The notes under the pieces are model-generated. The model did no database searches. It was not told the DNA's origin and saw only the letters and a program-made list of their open reading frames with translations. From an uncultured Eubacteriales bacterium (GTDB lineage: Bacteria; Bacillota_A; Clostridia; Christensenellales; Aristaeellaceae): a stretch of DNA of 9,447 nt. Shown here in pieces: positions 7,347-9,447 of this stretch (positions are counted from its first letter, which is position 1; each line of letters opens with the position of its first letter). The stretch spans positions 1-9,447 of the forward strand of contig CACXEB010000141.1 in NCBI GenBank assembly GCA_902766515.1, written 5' to 3'. The position numbers and the translations under genes were made by a program.

Positions 7347-8672
7347 TCAGGAAAGATAGCTTGTGCCTTCCCGGTTGACCACCGCGTAGATCAGCGGGTG
7401 GCTGTCCGGCAGGCCGTCGGAAATATGGACAGCGCTGCGGAGGCTCTGCTCCGCCTGCGCCAGATCGTCTTCCTTTCGCGCGTAGACGACGGCCAGCGGG
7501 TCGCCCGCGCGGACTTTGTCGCCCAGGCGGACGCGCATCACAAATCCGACCGCCGGGTCGATCACATCGTCCTTGGTCCTGCGCCCCGCACCGAGCGCCT
7601 GCGCCGTGTAGCCCAGCTGCGCTGTGTCCATCCGGACCACGCAGCCGCTGCGCGCGGCGGTCACTTCGCGGATGACCGGCGCCTGCGGGAGCAGGGACAG
7701 GTCTTCCGTGACACGCGGGTCGCCGCCCTGCGCCTCGATCATCTCCGCCAGCTTGCGCAGTCCCGCGCCGCTGCCGATCGCGTCCCGCAGGCGGCGCTCC
7801 GCCTCGTCCATGCCGGCGGTCACGCCGGAGGCGCACAGCATCTGCGCGCCCAGGTACACGGATACCTTCAGCAGGTCGCCCTGCGCGCGGCCGGCCAGGA
7901 TGTCGATGGCCTCCTTGACCTCGAGGGCGTTGCCCACGTGGGTGCCGAGCGGCTCTTCCATGCCGGTCAGTACGGCGGTCACGTGCCGGCCCGCATGCGT
8001 GCCGATGTCCACCATCGTCTGCGCGAGCTGCACGGACTTCTCCAGCGTGTCCATGATGGCGCCGGAACCGTACTTGACGTCCAGCACCAGCGCGCGCGCG
8101 CCGGAAGCGAATTTCTTGGACAGGATGGACGCGGCGATCAGCGGGATGGAGTCCACGGTGGAGGTCACATCACGAAGGGCGTACAGCCGCTTGTCCGCCG
8201 GCGCCAGCTCCGCGCTCTGGCCGACGACCGCACACCCGACCGTGCGGACGATCTCCACAAAACGTTCCTTGGGCAGGCTGACCTGCATGCCCGGGATGGA
8301 CTCCAGCTTATCGATGGTGCCGCCGGTGTGGCCGAGCCCGCGGCCGCTCATCTTGAGCACCTTGCCGCCGCAGCTGGCGACCAGGGGCGCGAGCACCAGG
8401 GTGGTCGTATCGCCGACGCCGCCGGTGGAATGCTTGTCGACAGGAATGCCGCCGACATCCGGATCAAGCATCTCCCCGGACCGGGCCATCGCCATGGTCA
8501 GGTCGGCCGTTTCGCGGGCGTCCATGCCGTTCAGGCGGATCGCCATCAGCATGGCGGCCAGCTGGTAATCCGGCACCAGGCCTTCCGCGGCCGCCCGGGC
8601 AAAATCTTCAATTTGCGCTGTCGTCAGCGCGTTTCCGAACTTTTTACAGGTAATTGCAGACAGAAAATCCAA
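7347..8672 (-). CDS. pdp: Pyrimidine-nucleoside phosphorylase
   Basis: Phosphorolyses uridine, thymidine and deoxyuridine to the free base and (deoxy)ribose-1-phosphate in the cytoplasm, for nucleoside salvage. It is 441 residues with the start chosen here, against about 433 in Bacillus. It holds the phosphate-binding KHSTGGVGD (80-88), an exact thymidine/pyrimidine phosphorylase signature SGRGLGHTGGTIDKLE (109-124), and Arg167, Ser182 and Lys186 matching the pyrimidine-binding residues of E. coli thymidine phosphorylase. The C-terminal alpha/beta domain, including GAGRRTKDDVID, is complete. It lacks the insertion before KHSTGG seen in E. coli DeoA, which favours the Firmicutes enzyme type. 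The start is a TTG at 8672, with AGGGGGTGG just upstream and 17 residues up to ALT as in the Geobacillus protein. An upstream in-frame ATG at 8720 lies inside the promoter and cannot be used from it. First gene of the operon. Confidence 0.95.
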   Translation of the reverse strand: MDFLSAITCKKFGNALTTAQIEDFARAAAEGLVPDYQLAAMLMAIRLNGMDARETADLTMAMARSGEMLDPDVGGIPVDKHSTGGVGDTTTLVLAPLVASCGGKVLKMSGRGLGHTGGTIDKLESIPGMQVSLPKERFVEIVRTVGCAVVGQSAELAPADKRLYALRDVTSTVDSIPLIAASILSKKFASGARALVLDVKYGSGAIMDTLEKSVQLAQTMVDIGTHAGRHVTAVLTGMEEPLGTHVGNALEVKEAIDILAGRAQGDLLKVSVYLGAQMLCASGVTAGMDEAERRLRDAIGSGAGLRKLAEMIEAQGGDPRVTEDLSLLPQAPVIREVTAARSGCVVRMDTAQLGYTAQALGAGRRTKDDVIDPAVGFVMRVRLGDKVRAGDPLAVVYARKEDDLAQAEQSLRSAVHISDGLPDSHPLIYAVVNREGTSYLS

Positions 8673-8701
8673 GTCATTCCACCCCCTTTTTACCCAATCG
8701 A

Positions 8702-8730
8702 AGTATACCATACCCGGCATTGAATCGCAA
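8702..8730 (-). promoter_or_regulatory. Sigma-A-type promoter of the five-gene operon
   Basis: On the minus strand, -35 TTGCGA (8725-8730), 17 bp, then -10 TATACT (8702-8707), with an extended -10 TG one base upstream of the -10 hexamer. Transcription would start near 8695, leaving a leader of roughly 23 nt that contains only the ribosome site before the TTG start at 8672. No comparably good promoter was noticed between the following genes. Confidence 0.82.
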
Positions 8731-8787
8731 CGGATGTCTGTTACGAAAGGTTAATTGTTGCATTTCAAAAAGATGAACTTTTTCCGA

Positions 8788-8830
8788 AATAAAACGCGCC
8801 CCCATTGCCAAAATGGCTTCGGGGACGCGG
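8788..8830 (-). terminator. Hairpin terminator after the STAS gene
   Basis: An imperfect long hairpin (8795-8830) runs on the minus strand from CCGCGTCCCC through an inner GCCA-TTT-TGGC stem to GGGGGCGCG, and then TTTTATTT (8795-8788). It lies about 30 nt past the STAS stop codon and separates that gene from the operon promoter. A TTTT follows on the plus side as well, but no plus-strand gene needs it. Confidence 0.82.
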
Positions 8831-8858
8831 TTTTCAAACGGTATCTGCCAGCTTTTTC

Positions 8859-9158
8859 TTACTTTTCGATGTTCAGCAGCTGGGTGAGCCCGGTGACTTC
8901 AAACACTTCGTACACGATCTCGTTGACGTGGGTCACCTTCATGGTGCCGTTGGCCTTCATCAGCCGCTGCGCGGTCAGCAGTACGCGCAGACCGGCGGAG
9001 GATACGTATTCCAGCTTGCTGAAATCCAGGATCAGTTCCGTTACGTTCTGCGGTATATTCTTGATTTCCGCATCCAGCTCAGGCGCGGTCATGGTGTCCA
9101 GGCGGCCTTCCAGCGTGAAGGTCAGCGTATTGCCAGTGAGCTCTTTAGTCATCTGCAT
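8859..9158 (-). CDS. STAS-domain anti-sigma factor antagonist (SpoIIAA/RsbV-like)
   Basis: A 99-residue single STAS domain with nothing fused. Proteins of this family bind and neutralise an anti-sigma kinase of the SpoIIAB/RsbW type, and are switched off when the kinase phosphorylates a conserved serine. The signature LILDFSKLEYVSSAGLRVLL (42-61) aligns Ser54 with the phosphorylated Ser58 of SpoIIAA (MDSSGL there, YVSSAGL here). Length and ends match the family. The ATG at 9158 has GAGGAGG eight bases upstream. It has its own promoter and terminator and no kinase or sigma gene beside it in the operon, unlike the spoIIA or rsb clusters, so its partner is encoded elsewhere. The ECF sigma gene at the left edge is not an obvious partner, since ECF factors normally use other anti-sigma types. 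The family is firm; the pathway is unknown. Confidence 0.95.
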   Translation of the reverse strand: MQMTKELTGNTLTFTLEGRLDTMTAPELDAEIKNIPQNVTELILDFSKLEYVSSAGLRVLLTAQRLMKANGTMKVTHVNEIVYEVFEVTGLTQLLNIEK

Positions 9159-9177
9159 GTTCCTTGCCTCCTCAAAA

Positions 9178-9230
9178 CAGCGGCCGGGTGCGTAACGGCC
9201 TCACGTTTGCCTGCGCTCGGTCGGCAGGCC
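9178..9230 (-). promoter_or_regulatory. Potentially structured leader of the STAS gene
   Basis: The leader between the predicted start site (about 9232) and the ATG is about 73 nt. It can fold two short hairpins: GCCTGC/GCAGGC (9224-9229 with 9209-9214, 9-nt loop) and GGCCG/CGGCC (9196-9200 with 9182-9186, 9-nt loop). Both lie upstream of the ribosome site. It matches no riboswitch or leader class I know; the stems are short and could be chance in GC-rich DNA. Confidence 0.25.
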
Positions 9231-9238
9231 TCTTTTTC

Positions 9239-9267
9239 ATTATACACGGAACAGGCTGATTACGCAA
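9239..9267 (-). promoter_or_regulatory. Sigma-A-type promoter of the STAS gene
   Basis: On the minus strand, -35 TTGCGT (9262-9267), 17 bp, then a perfect -10 TATAAT (9239-9244). It sits in the only AT-rich patch between the palindrome cluster and the gene. The start site would be near 9232. It is a strong housekeeping promoter by sequence. Confidence 0.85.
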
Positions 9268-9277
9268 GAGCGGATTT

Positions 9278-9447
9278 GCTTTTGCAAAAGCTTGCAAAAG
9301 CTCGTAGGGGGGACTGGCGTCCCCCCTGCGGGACCCCCCCTGACGGCGTTTCCTGTCGGGCCCTTGGCCCTCCCGGGCGGAAACGCCGCAAGGTAGAAAT
9401 CGCTGACGCGATTTCGTCCTCGCACCGTACATGCCGCTGCTGCGGAT
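9278..9447. repeat. Cluster of perfect palindromes, probable dispersed intergenic repeat
   Basis: About 170 bp without a credible gene, running to the window edge. It holds a 14-bp palindrome GCTTTTGCAAAAGC (9278-9291); a direct repeat GCAAAAGCT (9284-9292, 9294-9302); an 8-bp stem GGGGGGAC/GTCCCCCC with loop TGGC (9307-9326), competing with GTCCC/GGGAC (9319-9334); a 10-bp stem CGGCGTTTCC/GGAAACGCCG (9344-9353, 9379-9388) with an inner GGGCC-CTT-GGCCC hairpin; and an 8-bp stem GAAATCGC/GCGATTTC with loop TGAC (9396-9415). This modular build resembles REP/MITE-type intergenic repeats. No transposase is present and the right end is cut, so element borders are unknown. Confidence 0.6.

Noticed and set aside
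7191..8723. A plus-strand open frame of 510 codons over the phosphorylase gene
   Set aside because: It is a shadow of the phosphorylase: no family motif, and no ribosome site or promoter in that direction.
9172..9432. Small minus-strand frames of 86 and 61 codons upstream of the STAS gene
   Set aside because: They run through the palindrome cluster, the STAS promoter and its leader, and their composition is that of translated repeats.

Overview
The window is GC-rich bacterial DNA with dense coding. Every gene I can support lies on the minus strand. The Shine-Dalgarno sites, the sigma-A-type promoters, the STAS-type anti-anti-sigma factor, the Firmicutes-type pyrimidine-nucleoside phosphorylase and an oxygen-sensitive group B-like [FeFe] hydrogenase together suggest a strictly anaerobic, high-GC member of the Clostridia, such as a gut or rumen lineage. 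This is inferred from gene families only; no rRNA or other taxonomic marker is present.

Reading in the direction of transcription (right to left), positions 9278-9447 hold a dense cluster of perfect palindromes with no credible gene, probably a dispersed intergenic repeat. A consensus promoter (9239-9267) then drives a monocistronic STAS-domain gene (9158-8859), which ends at a hairpin terminator (8788-8830).

A second promoter (8702-8730, extended -10) starts what looks like a five-gene operon of about 8.2 kb: pyrimidine-nucleoside phosphorylase (8672-7347, TTG start), a secreted protein of unknown function (7330-6161), a membrane-anchored zinc-ribbon/TPR-like repeat protein of 945 residues (6123-3286), an acyltransferase-3 membrane protein (3289-2057) and a monomeric [FeFe] hydrogenase (2070-538). 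Gaps are 16 and 37 nt, followed by overlaps of 4 and 14 nt. A strong intrinsic terminator (480-513) closes the operon. A third unit begins just beyond it: an ECF-type sigma factor gene (393 to the left edge, cut off).

How the genes work together is only partly readable. The phosphorylase salvages pyrimidine nucleosides. The hydrogenase handles H2 and reducing equivalents, or senses H2, in the cytoplasm. The three genes between them look envelope-directed: one secreted, one single-pass with a long repeat solenoid and a predicted outside C-terminus, and one multi-pass acyl-transferring enzyme. The translational coupling of the repeat protein, acyltransferase and hydrogenase is the least ordinary feature of the window. 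Whether it is a functional system or a lineage-specific operon of convenience cannot be decided from one sequence. No CRISPR array, tRNA, rRNA, transposase or phage gene was seen.
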